A stretch of 64,000 bases of DNA, taken from Phallusia mammillata (lineage: Eukaryota; Chordata; Ascidiacea; Phlebobranchia; Ascidiidae). The stretch is taken from positions 1 to 64,000 of the forward strand of contig QLIY01000863.1 of assembly GCA_003260075.1 (NCBI GenBank). The letters run 5' to 3'. Below the pieces are notes generated by a model. That model was not told the DNA's origin, did not search any database, and saw only the letters and a list, made by a program, of their open reading frames with translations. Made by a program: the position numbers and the translations under genes. Below, one piece after another: positions 25,901 to 38,762 of the stretch; position 1 is the stretch's first letter, and each line of letters starts with the position of its first letter.

Positions 25901-27715
25901 GCCACTCAGACACGATAAGAAATCTGCAAACCAAAATGCTCCAAATCGATAAAAATATCTTGGTAAAGTATTTACACACCGATTTCCTCGGCCCTTCCCG
26001 TCGGACGCACCTGGTACCAGCCCCGCAACGTCCTTCAAAATCACTGGAATATACCGCAGGCCATCATGGTGTTTTCCATAAGCTGCAATGGTAAATATGT
26101 TTTACTTGGGTTCAGAATTTCACAGGCAAGCCAGTGGTTGATTGCCACACAGTTTCACTGAGGTACATAGTTCACCTGATGATATTCCTTAAGGCCATAA
26201 GCATAATGACTCGGGTTTTGCTTTTCACCACAAGAATGTGATGTCATGAGGAGAAAAGAAGTGTGGGTCTTTGACAACTATTCTGTTGATCATTTACACT
26301 GTATTTGGATGAATTAATATTACAATATTTCAATCAATGAAAATACTTTCAGTTAAAACATTGTGTCTACAAAATTTTGAATTATGTGATAAAAGATGGT
26401 AGGTGCAGAAAGATATCCATACTTAAAATAAATGAAATGAGCCATTATTAAACCTACACTGAATACACAACCTGTATTGATGTATTGGGTCTAATTCAAC
26501 ACACAAACACACATTATACATGGATAATTTAAATTTAAAAAATGGCACTTCCATAAGAGTTTATTACAAAAACAATTACCAGGTTCAGAGACAATTCCTC
26601 TGTTGTTGGTGGGGTCAGGTATTGAGTAGAATGCTTGTGAAAAGTTTGGCTCTATTGTAGTAAATGGATGAATTCCAACCTTTGCTTTGGGGAATTTTGT
26701 TGCGGCATTGAAAAAAGTGCTTTTTCCAGCTGATGGCTTGCCCTAAATAAGATGTAAGAATAACAAAACTAAATAGCAAAAATGATATTTAGGTAGCATT
26801 TATGAATCGTTTTCTAAACTCATAAAAACATTGAATTTATACATATCACCTTGGTACATTGTACTTTAGTTTGCTACAAGTGATGATTAGAAGCAATATT
26901 TACCACAAGACCAATGACAAAATCCCATTTTCCTTCAGATTCAGTTTGACCACCATCTTCTAACTTCACTGTTTCATCAATTGATTGCTTTTGTTCCACT
27001 TCAATTATGTTTTTCTGTTGTGTATTGTAATCATGCAAATGTTCAGCTAGCCAGCTTTTGGCCTCTTCAACCAAAGTGTATAAAGATGGGGATCCAAGGT
27101 TTTCTTGGGCCTAAAGAAACTGTTCACATTAAAAACACTTAAATTCCAGTTTTAATAATAAACATCAGCATTAGAACTCAACCAAATAAAAAACTGTAGT
27201 AGTCCACAACATTAAAGTGGGTCTGAGTGTAAGTAATCTTACACATATTCATAAACAAATTTAAGTCTGTACCACAAATTACCTTGTCATTTAAATGTTG
27301 AATTAAGTTTACTTTCAGACTATTGTGGTGAGAATGGCCCCTGATGGGAATATCAACATAAGGTATTGCATCAGGGTAATTGTCTGGCAATGTGATTTTT
27401 AGGTGGAAAGTAGTGTTTGATTCTGTCACAATACCACTTAAGGTAATCATGCATGACATTGGAGTGGTGGCGAGGTCTGTGAAGTGAAAACAACTTTATT
27501 GGTTAAGTGTAAAATTCCCATGTAGTATTAAAGCACTTGCTATATTAGGATCCAAAAACATCCTTGAATAAGAAGCTGTCACAAAGATTAGTTTTTAAAC
27601 ATAGTTTATCACACTTTTCACTACAACATATTCTATTCCACACACCGACAAAATCATCCATCAAAATGGCAGAAAGTGCCTCAAACTCTTGTTTTTGTTC
27701 TTCAGTGTAATCCAT
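14577..27715 (-). CDS. RWD domain fused to a Ygr210/YchF-type GTPase with C-terminal TGS-like domain
   Basis: Eleven exons in transcript order: 27715-27646, 27476-27283, 27110-26904, 26742-26580, 26082-25980, 19432-19298, 18627-18487, 15884-15747, 15440-15255, 15151-14881, 14672-14577. All phases agree and the total is 1704 nt (567 aa). Residues 1-95 or so form an RWD domain whose start (MDYTEEQKQEFEAL) and following helix (AQENLGSPSLYTLVEEA) resemble RWDD1/DFRP2. An acidic linker follows. The GTPase has G1 GKPSAGKS (158-165), G2 HPFTT, G3 DVAG (229-232), G4 NKSD (371-374) and G5 SAK (398-400). NKxD predicts GTP specificity, unlike OLA1, which lacks that motif. The C-terminus from about 476 is TGS-like. 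Obg/YchF proteins act around ribosomes, and RWD domains bind GCN1-type or DRG partners; a role in translation control is inference. Introns range from 103 bp to 6.5 kb. The exon 9/10 junction is the least certain. Confidence 0.93.
16946..16987 (+). other. 42-base G run, probable sized gap
   Basis: Forty-two G in a row sit in intron 7 of the GTPase gene with no duplicated flanks. I read it as a scaffold gap of estimated size written as G. A real homopolymer is possible but less likely given the strand bias across the window. Confidence 0.6.
19433..25979. other. Large intron 5 of the RWD-GTPase gene
   Basis: This 6.5-kb intron separates the G3-motif exon (25980-26082) from the FLNDL exon (19298-19432). 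I see no exon on either strand that matches a known family. It contains one haplotype-like duplication at 24760-24914. Confidence 0.6.
24760..24914. repeat. 72-bp copies 24760-24831 and 24843-24914 around ten G
   Basis: The copies differ at one or two positions near their left end (for example CAGCACAGG versus CAGTACAGG) and are separated by G10 (24832-24841). This is the clearest short example of the copy-G10-copy pattern. Confidence 0.85.
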
Positions 27716-28048
27716 GACAGTGGCAAAATGGCTTGAGGTTATGTGATTGGCAAATACATTATTTTTTTACCAAGTCACCAAGTGCTTTCGACTAGAAAAA
27801 AAGTTGGTATAATTAAAAAACAATCCATCATGACTTCTTTTATTGTATACATTTGAATCATCAATTTTCCAGTGACAAAGCAATGTTGAAAAAGATTAAA
27901 AAAACTTGATTCGCAATACCGTACGTACGGGAGATCAAATAATGTCCCGACATGTTGCTAATTTTGTACACCGAGTTAACAAAGGAATGTTCGAACAAAA
28001 AACGACTCATCAATTAGTAATGCCCAGTCAATAAGGTCCGCCTTCCCC

Positions 28049-28056
28049 TGACGTCA
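28049..28056. promoter_or_regulatory. Perfect CRE upstream of the RWD-GTPase start
   Basis: The palindrome TGACGTCA lies about 335 bp upstream of the ATG (27715) in the likely promoter. A second ACGTCA half-site is at about 28065. CREB/ATF binding is possible but not shown. Confidence 0.35.
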
Positions 28057-28734
28057 CAACTTACACGTCACTATATGTTCAGTTCCAGCTGCGGGTGCGC
28101 TAAAAATTCTGCAGTCGTGAAAATTGCCTGTGGCAAGTTGGCAAGCCTAATGGCAGGGATATCACGCTCTGAATTCCACTAATTTTCGTACGTAGTGCAG
28201 CTTCTTCATCACAAGACTTACGAATCGAAAACGTTTCACCAAAAATTCCGCGCGCCAATGAAAGTGACGGGGATTCCCGATGCTTCATCGCTGGAGGCGT
28301 GTTCGGAGTGACGCCTCCAAAACAAACCCGGCCCTATGTCACTTCACAATTCACAACAGCAAAACATATTCGTTTGCCAAAGTTAAGACGGCTAAAAAGT
28401 AATTTACGCAAAATAAACGGAGTCTAAGTCAGGTTGTAAGGATGTCACTAATATTCATAGCCACCTAGCCTAAATGATACATAAAATGCAGTTTATGGGT
28501 AAAAAAGTGATATTTGCCTCGTGAATGTTGTTGTCTTTGGTTCATTAAACATTTTCACAGAAAAGAATTCGAAACATGCCGATCCTACACACCCTTCGCA
28601 ACAACCTTTGGACAAGCCCAACCCTCACAAAGGCGAATCACAATGATTTTCCGTTGTGTTGCGCAATACGCCGAAACACGTGATCGCCTTATAAGGTACA
28701 TGTCCCGTGACTGTTTGCTATCGCAACTGGCTCG

Positions 28735-28741
28735 TATAAAA
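28735..28741 (+). promoter_or_regulatory. TATA box candidate
   Basis: TATAAAA is followed by a GC-rich stretch and a pyrimidine-rich ACCTCATTCTCTG some 30 bp downstream, the spacing expected for a start site near 28765-28770. Support comes from the downstream splice and poly(A) signals only. Confidence 0.4.
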
Positions 28742-30001
28742 GCGCTAGCGCGGTTGCGTCACCTCATTCTCTGTAAGAACGGCGTGCTGTATAGTGTGTG
28801 CTGTTAGTGTACAGTTGTTGGTTTTTTTAGTGTTTAAAAAACCTTAAAAAATTCGTCGTCATGGGCCTCCACTGGCAGTGATTCTGGACCGAGCTGGTCT
28901 GGATTCTCGAAGATTTACTGGCTTGGAGGAAGAACGAATTTACTTACCTATCTCTGAATTTTGGACTGTATATGTTTGCAAGAAGTCAAGCTGTATCATC
29001 CACAGTGGCAAAACTTCAAAAAACAAAAGACAATATCGAACAATGCTTCGTAGCAGCGTAGCTACATCTACTAGCAGCGTCGTGTCGGAGACCAGGCTTG
29101 GTTTTGCCAAGTTGGTTCCCCGAACAAGTGCAGGGAATGCTACCATGCACGAGCGTTTGCAAGGGGACTGATGCACCAAAAAAAGACCTTTATGGAAAAA
29201 ACAAGAAAAAAATTGCAACAAAAAAGACAAGCATCAGCCTGTCGACACGACTGTTAGTTTTGAACTCTTTCAAAGAGCAAAAAGCAAAAGAACTTGCTCA
29301 CAAACTGTTTATTGACTCGCAAAGTGTACCTCTGGGATTCAACATGCTGATGAGAGGAGCTTCACTTGCGGCTGTATATATAAACAAAACAAAAAAACAA
29401 GTTCTGCGACATTCTCTACATTTCAAGATGTGATCCTGTACAAACAACAAATCGCCAAAACGCTGTAAGTTGTACTTTTAATCAAATTGTTTGTGTTTTT
29501 ATGTGTTTTTTCGTCATATGCACCAGTGATAAGTGACTATAAATCGCTTTCGATTTGATTTTACAAAACATATTTGGTTGTATTGTGTGACTTGAAATGT
29601 AATTGACCGAAATTTTGTTTTCTCTTGTAGATAGCAAACGGCGAAACTAGCTTGTATCGTCACATCCGGGTGAATTATCCCCGCGTGAGCATCAGAAGAA
29701 ACAAGTGAAAATCAGCCAAATCTTGTCAAGTGACGTTGTAATCGTTCTATGACGCACATGCATGTGTGAATGCTTGTGTCCTTCGTGTATTGAACGATTT
29801 ACAACACTATGTTTGATCATTACGTGTATAACGTTTACTCGACAACTGCGTATTTTCGCAAATTTTTGTGTTATTGTGTCTCTTTTAAAGCGCAATATTT
29901 CGTTCGTAATGTGCCTTGTACCCTGTATTCCTTTTTAAACCAAGTTCACAAACAAACCAATATTTACATGGTTATATGTTTTTGTGTTGTGGTGAAATAA
30001 A
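28735..30001 (+). other. Candidate transcription unit: TATA box, one intron, poly(A) signal
   Basis: Seen: TATAAAA at 28735-28741, a consensus donor GTAAGT at 29465-29470, a pyrimidine-rich acceptor TTTTCTCTTGTAG ending at 29630, and AATAAA at 29996-30001. All are on the + strand and in the right order. No single reading frame explains the exon: the first ATG (28861) meets TGA after six codons, and three overlapping open stretches of 50-110 codons follow in different frames. None looks like a family I know. It may be a non-coding RNA, a decayed gene, or chance. It would be divergent from the RWD-GTPase gene, about 1 kb away. Confidence 0.3.
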
Positions 30002-30559
30002 ACATTGGGTGAAAATGTACATTGTTTATTGTTTTCACACTCAGGCAGGATTAAACACTGATTAAATTTGACGTGGTGGAGAGAAAGGCTTAATACCAAT
30101 TTACAAGCAAACACTTACTCTACTAAATTAGGCAAACAATTTTATGAAACATACTTAAGAAAAGTAACTTGGTAAATTCCATTACAGAAACGGTGCATTG
30201 TAAGTGACACGATGTGCCAAATATTGACTGAGCGTGTTTAACGCAAGGCTATTTTCGTAATTGGGGTCTGAGTTTCCCAACCCTATAAGCGGGGTCAAAT
30301 TTTTTACGAATCAGTTGCTCTGTGGGTACACTGACCTGGTGTTTCCATGCCATGGTAAGCACGTGTGGTGACATTTAAGTTGTTGTTACTGAATACCATT
30401 TGCGTTGCGCTTGAAAAACAATAGAAGCTGGGACATCCTTGCAAATGAAATAGTTTCGGTCGGAAATAAATTGAAAGTACAGTGGAAACAAACTTCATTA
30501 ACATTTTTGAAAGCGCAATTCGTGCTGATACACATATGTTCAGCAGCAGTTGCAAAAAC

Positions 30560-30796
30560 ATCAAATTGGCGTAGATGCAGAAAAAATTTGACCCGGTAAT
30601 AAACGAATAACAGTACAAATTTAACCTTGCATTTCTGGATGATAAATCCCTGAAACGGTTTGACCGAAACATTCTGGGGGGGGGGCGTATCAAATTGGCA
30701 GAAAAAATTTGACCCGGTAATAAACGAATAACAGTACAAATGTAACCCTGCATTTCTGGATGATAAATCCCTGAAACGGTTTGACCGAAACATTCT
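30560..30796. repeat. About 110-bp copies 30560-30675 and 30689-30796 around ten G
   Basis: Two copies with a few substitutions and a small indel are separated by G10 (30676-30685). This is the copy-gap-copy pattern seen elsewhere. Confidence 0.8.
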
Positions 30797-33700
30797 CGCA
30801 TGTCTTAGATTTGTTGCACTAACGTCTGTACCTGAAACATGACACCAATTATTTTGTGTAACGTTGCAACACATTGGTGCAAAACGTCACTCAAGCCAAC
30901 AACTTTCCAACCGTCTTTGACCTGAAGGGGCGTGTCTGGGCTCGCCCAATTATTTTGCCACGCTTTGGAAAATGTGAGAAAAACAACATATGTCCTAACG
31001 AACAGCCAGCGACCAAGATTGGTGTCGCAATCAATTGATTCAAGTCTCTACGCGTGTTGAAAGCATTGCCGCGTGTTATAGGTTGCTACATGGTACAAAG
31101 TTCATTCAACGGCCTCGGCAAGCTCGCTGGTTGTCACGCCTAATATCACGCCTCCGAAGTAACCAGTTACACCTCCACATGTGTTTGATTATATGGGTTC
31201 CATGCACTTTAGGTTATGAACCAAAGTCCATTCTTCGACCCCATTATTCAAATAAACACCACAGGGAATCACAAAGGTAATGGGTGTCACACATCACTGA
31301 TCACGCGCAAGACTCGGTATTAATCCACATGATCGATCACAGTTGTGTAAACATGTCAACAAAATGTATCAATAGTTCAATACAATTGCATATTGGGGTT
31401 AGACGCAATGTGTATCTTGTTTGATATGCCACACGCCTAATAGAAATAGTAAATGTGCTGTTTCTGTTCAGTCCGAAAAAAAGCATTTTGCCTGCTAAAG
31501 GAGATGTTCTTCAACCCCAATGCACGAAAATACAATTCATCCTTGCTACAGTTTTGTTTTCACAACGATCTAAACCCAACGTAATACAACGTGTCCCAAT
31601 TCGACAATGCAAAAGCATTCCTGTATGTTATGGCGCGATGTTGCATCATAATAACTCCTGCGTACTTCAAAACATTCGCACTTTTGCAGAGTTAAAAAGA
31701 GAGAAGGCAGAGCCTCTTGAAATCAACTCGTGGCTTTCCGGCGACAAGGTGACACAGCAGTTTTGTTGCTGTTCAAAATTGCTGACTTGGTGGAACATTC
31801 GAGAAGGCTATTATTGTTATTGCCCACAAGTTTACTTTTACCCGACGGGGAATTTATAAACCTTGATAGTAGCACGAAAGACACGTCGCAAGTGTTGTGT
31901 AACAGTAAAAGGGTGAAGCCCCTTGCGGTAGCACAACTTCTGGGCTAACTGTTGTGCAATCACGCGTTATGGTTTTCTGTGGTGTTTTTAGGGATGCCCC
32001 CAATATTGGGGCATGAAATGAAATTATGGATGGTATATGATGCAGACTTTGTCCATCACGTGCATAGCGCAATTAATTTAACATAGGGTTATTCCCTGTT
32101 TTCATCGACTGGTCCTATATGCTCCCCACTTGCTTTTTAGTTGTTTTGGAAAGAAAAGTATCACTTTTTACTTTTACAGAAAGTGGATTGTTTTCAATAC
32201 CGCAACAATAATTAATGCTGCAAACGCAACTCTGTAGAAATGTCTGGCGACTAAGCAGAACTGAATCATGATCATTATGTTTTTCCTTTTTGCAAGCGTG
32301 CACTAATTTTACAGGTATAAACTTCAATGAGTTTTTACAGTCATTTGTAGCATTAGAACTATTGGATTAGTGCAGAATATAAAAACGTCGTTTCGTGTAC
32401 ATACTGATAAATAATTCGATCGATGAATACTGTATGTTGATTTAAAATATATGATAGGTGCGTATAACTGGCTATGTTGAGAAACGATTGACGTCACGAA
32501 CATAACAATGTCATGGAAAAGCTTATTTCTTATTTTGGGAAAAAGTAATTCTACGAGTCTAGGCGGTAAGCCTGCTCACCTCGTGCAATACAACTAACAC
32601 AAATTTTGTTAAGTGGTTCACATAGCTAAACACGATTATTGAAAGTCACCTCGTCGGAATTGAAAGGAATTTACCTGCCCGAGCAGACGGATCATAGCGT
32701 TCCTGTTTACTCAAGGTTGAACAAAAACACAACGCTAACACATGTTCGCCGTTACCAACAAATGAGGGGCTCAACAAGGCTTCTTTGAACTCCGGATACC
32801 GTTCAGCGTTCGAGTGGCACTGCAAAACACCGCTGATGTTTGTCTTTGCCATTCCAGCGAGCGATTTATTGGCGCTCGACGTGTTTCTTTGAACCGGCGG
32901 TTGTAATGGTCGTTGGCTTCGCGCGCCCCTGTGGCCCGGCGCCTGAATTGCTTTGATGGCCCCCGTTAACCACTGAACAAAAAAGGATGCTCCCCGTTGG
33001 CGCTCCACGCGGCCCGCGAAAAAGTTAATCATCACTCGAATCTTTTTCACATTGAAATCACAACAACCTCGCCAGGGTTTCCGATAATAAACGTTGCCAT
33101 GCGCCACTTGGATACAAAGTGTCGTCGCCTACTTCACGGGCGCTTAAAGACCTATTTGTCCCATTGTTCGAACAAGTCTTCTTGCTCCTCGGTGCCTTAG
33201 CTCTAAATTGGGTGGCAACAAAAATTCCCTCGTCTAAATTCAGGACAATTGTAAAAAACGAACAGGTCGCAATAACATTCAGGTAAACACTGTCCCTTGG
33301 CCCCTTCCGGCCATTTGGCGGTTGTTTACCCTGCCTTGTCTACGTGCGGTCGTTTGCTAGTCAGCGTTACTTATGTTTAGGCTAAAACATTATGCTTTCA
33401 GAATGTTGGAATTAAAATGTAATATCTAAGTTGAACTGAGTTGACACCCTGACAGGTCGGATCCTGAAAAAAGCGACAATTGCGATCTGTGAAACCAAAC
33501 AACCAAAACAGCAGGAATATTTCATTTTATTTTGATTGGTCGTTGGCATTTTTTGTGCTCAAATTTTAAACCTATTGGATGTTTTGTATTCAATCTTTTG
33601 CCAAAAATCAAAAAAGAAAAATCACTTTCGCCAAATATGGAATCCAAAAGGATTTTACGACCACCAGGCTCAGCACCTTGTTTAGAAATAGCTACATGGG

Positions 33701-36700
33701 AAAACTTACTGACATGCTTTACTTAAGGCATGTTTGATTTGGGATTGGAATTCTGCGGAGCACCTGTATTCGTCCCACGCCACCGACCAACCATAAATGT
33801 TATGATAGTCAGGAAACATCCGATGTCAACATGTTCAAGTCATGGGAAACTTTAAACGAAGCGTGTAAATTGCGTCTGCGACAGGTGTCTAACCTGGAAC
33901 CTATGAGAATGCCAAAGCGGTCCCACAGATTCCAAATATGTAGACGAGTCTCAATCGTCGCCTGCCAGTCATTCCATTTCGCTTGTTTAAACCCAGACGA
34001 TGCCACTGTAGTGGTTACTCACAATGGAAGATGGTTGGGTATGTTACAAAAAAGAGAGTGCAACCAAGTCGTCGTGTTTCTCTCCATAAACGGGCAGTAG
34101 CAATTTGATATGGCATACCCGACAACAAAGTCACGCGCCTCAAGGGCTGTGTTTTAACGAGGCGACACGCCGATTTCCGCTTGAAGGCGAGGTGGAAGGT
34201 GTGAGTTGGGCGTGTGGAAATCGTCACAAGACCGCCAGCGGATCTATGCTGTGTTGCCGGAGGTGACATGACGGCCACCAGGCGAAATTGATGGTGGGTT
34301 TGCTGTGGCACGTGCATGGATGCATTGCGCTCAAACGTGATAGACTTCACGAAAATATAACAGGAGTGGTGTTACGTGGCACCGGAGCCAAACAGACGAA
34401 AATATGGGCTCGATGTCCCTTGTTTGCACTATTCTACACCCTGTTGCACCCAATTTAAGTCTTGAAAAAATAATCAGCGCAAATTTTTGACAAAAAGTTT
34501 TGCTTTATTCGTCGGAGGTTGCAAAAAGGATTTACGAGCGAACTCAACAAAATGCTGACCCATAACTGATCGCAATAAAGATTCTCCACCCCAAAATAGT
34601 CTTCAGATCGTATACTAAACCTCGCAGTGTGTGAAAAGCTGATCTGATCGATAATTGGCCACAAAAATAGACAGAAAACTATCGCAGCAATTGCCGTCTT
34701 CAAGCAGCGAACCAACCACAATTTAAGAACGCTGCCACTTATATCGACTAATTTGGGCAAAAATAAACTTTTCTCGCGACGGAGGGCCTTGATTAAACGC
34801 GGTTCGCGAGGGAAAGAAGGTGTGACTTTCGAGGACAGTGACTGTGCTGCAACCTTGCCACCCACAGCATAAGATGGGGCGTGGGAAGTGAAGAGTTCAC
34901 TCTGTGATTCACAAAGCCCATCCGTTCCCTCTCACGGCGGGAGAATCAAAGCGGGGCGGCGTTTTACTTGTACTGCGTTTGATCACAGGCAATGGTTGCT
35001 TCGTTCGGCCTCGGCGCCTTTGTATTCACTGATGTTTTCAGGTGACGCGCCATTGGTTTGACGCGCGCCGTCGGCGTTTGGTATATACCTGAAGATTCCC
35101 GCGGCAAATTTGCCTTTGAAATTAAACCGCGTTTTATCATTTCTATGACTGACATATCTTAATTTAAAAATGTGGCAGTAAAAATATTAAAAAATGCCAT
35201 GGGCAACATTGCACTCGTGCAAATCATTTTAGCAAAGTCATATGTTAATCAGCTTAAATCGTATTTTTGACTCGAAGTATGACCTTAGCGTGCATCGAAC
35301 GCTTGTGTCATTTCTGATAATCCGCAGTTAATGTCGAAATCAAACCGGTTTCTAGACAAGGAGAATCATAATAATGCCACACGTAAAGGTTTGCATTCGT
35401 GTAAAATATAGTGATTGATTAATTTAGAAACTGAGCAGAAAATTATCGTTAATTTACAAATTTCAACCTGCGATTTTTTTTACAACACATTATGTAAGTT
35501 ATTGTGAAAAGTACAAAATTTTGCCACAACATTACTGCCAAGCAGTGTCTACAGATTTTTCTACACAATTGTACGAGAGGGTTATTATGAACTTATGCAG
35601 ACGCCTCTGCATCTAAATAGTAAGCGGATTAACCGACACAACGCGCACATTTGCGTGCTTCGCTTAAAAAAAGGTTACTTTCGGACTCCTCCACGCAAAC
35701 CAGTCGCGTAACAACAAGCAGAATCTCCGGTTTTGGAACGTATTGACGCAGATTTTTAATGTTTCGTATTTGCTAAAAATCCCCAACTTTATGATCCGAT
35801 TTAAGTGATCAATTATTACATGTATAAATTTCTGTACAAGAAAGCGTGCTGAGTTTTATTTGTTATGAATATAATTTGTCAAAAAAGTACAGAAAAATGA
35901 TTACATTCGTGACACCATAAACGAGTAACCAAACAGAAATATCTCGAATTTTCGAGGTAGACAAAAAAATCGGTCTGATATTGTTTACGGCATTTGCATT
36001 TACATGGCACCCTAAACCGGTTTTATTTGTCTAAAAAGTATCAAACTTATTTTATGGCGGTGATTTTGCATGGACTAACCCAATAACAAAATCACAAATC
36101 GCCACACCTTGCATGGGCCAGTTTTTATCGGGCGAGACCAAAAAACGTGACAGTGGCAAAGTTTTTTCGTCCGTCGTATCGACACTTAGAGATTATGGGT
36201 CGTGGCAGGCAAATGTTTGGGTGCGCCAAACTGCCGGGAACATGAGATTTGCATGCACTCCGCCATACGGCTGATCGGTGGTCTGCGGTTGGAAAGGATT
36301 GCTTGTAAATAGAAGATGCGAAAGGTGACACTCGGGAAGAGAAGTGGTTGAATTTAAATTGCCTTCCTTTCATTCAAACAGTCTGGAATTTTAGATTGGT
36401 GTTGAGGGAAAACTACGAGTCGTTATTTTTAAGTCTGTACGCCTGTTAGGGCCAAAGACTCTTTAAGCTATGAAAGCAGTCGAACCCCAAAATGCCAGAT
36501 TAAAAATATAGACATGTGTCTGTATTTAGCTTGACCGCATTGGGCTTTTAGGCTACATAAACAATTCATGTTACTGCCTGGTAATTAAAAATATGCACCA
36601 AGCACCTTTCGAGGTGTTTGGGTTTTACCAGGTCGACGCTTAGATAATTGGATGCGAAAGTTATTTTGAATTCAGCCGTTAACATCCGCACTTGCCGGCG

Positions 36701-37833
36701 GCTTATGCTAATTTTGTGCTTTCGTTTGCCTGATTGGTTTTGAGAAACGAACTTTAAGCTTGGCAGACAAAAACAGCCTTTTCGACCCAGGGCAACTTAC
36801 CAGGTCGTCGTTTGAAGAAAGGGTGGGGGCAAACACAGTTTATAGTTTTCTTCGCGAGGGTACGTGATCTGATCGTCCCAAACTTGGAGGTGGTCTGTGC
36901 CCTGGGGTGTTGTTATAACCGATGCTGCATCCTTCTTAAGGCCTGGCCTTGCAGAGGCGTTCACCTTCTCGTAGGATTAGTGTGTGCCACGAAAAGTGCC
37001 GATAACGATTCGAACTGCTATATGCGTTCGCAAATGGGATGGAACGTGCCGCAGTTAAGACGAATGCGGTCGCAGTTTGCTGCAGCAATTAGGGACTGGG
37101 TTGTATACAGAAAATTATATGCACCAAAATAACCTAACGATTTCATTACCACGTTATTGAAAATCACGTGTGAGATTTAACTTCGTGGCTGTAGTGCCAA
37201 ATTTTTCAAACAAAAAATCCCGAGGCTGTATAAGTCATCGCTGCCAAAAATAGAATTATCACCGCCAAGACCAAATGAAACACCAACATATCGGACAGAA
37301 ATGAGATGTTAAATTATTAAGTTGCCTATCTAATGTCGACCTGACGAACATTTGCGCAATAAATCACTAGTGTGACTTTCGAGTCCCAAGTGCAACACGT
37401 AACACTAATTTAGCATCGCGGTGCAACATGTATCACAATCAACAAAAACGAAATTCCGCAGTTTCGCAACACTGATTACGCGCTATGCTTTAATGTGAAA
37501 CTGGACTTCCAGGTTATGCGATTTTCTGCAGTGAGTCACACGTTGGGCGGTGTGCAGTAGTCTCCTACACACCGTGAGTTGATGTGAGAAAAGCCAACCC
37601 TTCCTATCGCTGTGGTAAGGCGATAGTTGAACGTCCGATCTCACACTACAGTCACGACCAAAGTGCGCCTAGCATCGCACCGCGCAAACAATCAAAGGCT
37701 CGGATGTGGCTTTCCGTCTGCCGACGTTGACAAAGTGGCACATGCTGTCCGCGCAGGTTTGGCAGGACGGAAGCGTCAAGGTTGAATGCCGCTCGACTGC
37801 CGCCAAGCAGGCTTTGTAGCGCCAAGGAAATTG

Positions 37834-37836
<3 letters not shown>

Positions 37837-37899
<63 letters not shown>
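37837..37899 (+). other. 63-base G run, probable sized gap
   Basis: Sixty-three consecutive G have unrelated flanks (TTGTTA before, ACCACAG after). There is no duplication, in contrast to the ten-base runs. Confidence 0.6.
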
Positions 37900-37901
<2 letters not shown>

Positions 37902-38571
37902 CACAGCTAATATTTCCGTTTTACTGTTGGGCAACACTTAGATATTTATTTATCTGGCGGTAGAAAACTCTTGTCTGCTCGACTGTACCTTTCTTCAATT
38001 GTTAAGCCGCTTGTCGTTACTCGACGTTAATTACTGGTTGTTTAAGTTTACCTACTTTGCACAGCATATTGAAGCATTCTGCTAGTGTTTGTTTATACGC
38101 CCTCTAGACCTTCTGAACTTCAGCCCTAACACAACTGAAAGCGTTGTAACGTGACTTCCTTACAAATTAAAGTGTGGCACCGTAATATTGTAACTTTGCG
38201 TTTAATTTTCTTTTCTTATCAGCGAAACAAAAATCTCTCTTTTTCAATTTATTGCAACAAAACATGAAAAACAAAAGCAAAGGCGGAGTAAAACACACAT
38301 ACAAATACATTAACAACAAAAACAAACAATAAAATCGTTTCTTATTGAGACTACATTGATAAAAAATGAACGGTCGATTTGATATGTTTGCCCTAACGAG
38401 CATAATCACGTCACATGGTAGGCACGAGACAGGATCGTGTGGTAGCACAATGACTGCTGTATATTCACTACATCAGCTACAGTGCCAATCCATGATATGA
38501 TACTGCTTCGCGCTTGTTTCGGTGTGAGGCGTCAGAAACGCTTTGTCGGTGATCAGAATGTATCGATTGTT

Positions 38572-38762
38572 GTCAATGATGTTGTTGAAAGTTTTTGAAA
38601 ATTCTAAAAATGATAAAAGTATGATTAGTTTCATTGCACTAAAAAAGTTATTGTTATTTAGGGGGGGGGGATGGTCAATGATGTTGTTGAAAGTTTTTGA
38701 AAATTCTAAAAATTATAAAAGTATGATTAGTTTCATTGCACTAAAAAAGTTATTGTTATTTA
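38572..38762. repeat. 89-bp copies 38572-38660 and 38674-38762 around ten G
   Basis: The copies differ at one position that I can see (AAATGATAAA versus AAATTATAAA) and are separated by exactly ten G (38661-38670). Confidence 0.85.

Noticed and set aside
28861..29060. Selenoprotein reading with in-frame TGA at codon 7
   Set aside because: The residues around the TGA do not resemble any selenoprotein family I know and no SECIS element was recognised. An open stretch of 53 codons is common by chance.
32646..33107. Long frame on the - strand with a CAG/GTAAAT donor near 32673
   Set aside because: The composition is protein-like, but there is no ATG at the start, no acceptor and no recognisable domain. 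I could not find partner exons, so I did not call it.
34455..34865. 136-codon - strand frame with one hydrophobic stretch
   Set aside because: It begins with GTG, not ATG, has no splice borders in phase and is not recognisable.
37535..37590. Possible microRNA-like hairpin
   Set aside because: CGGTGTGCAG pairs with CTACACACCG around a 7-nt loop, but the stem breaks into a large internal loop after 10 bp. This is too weak without small-RNA data.
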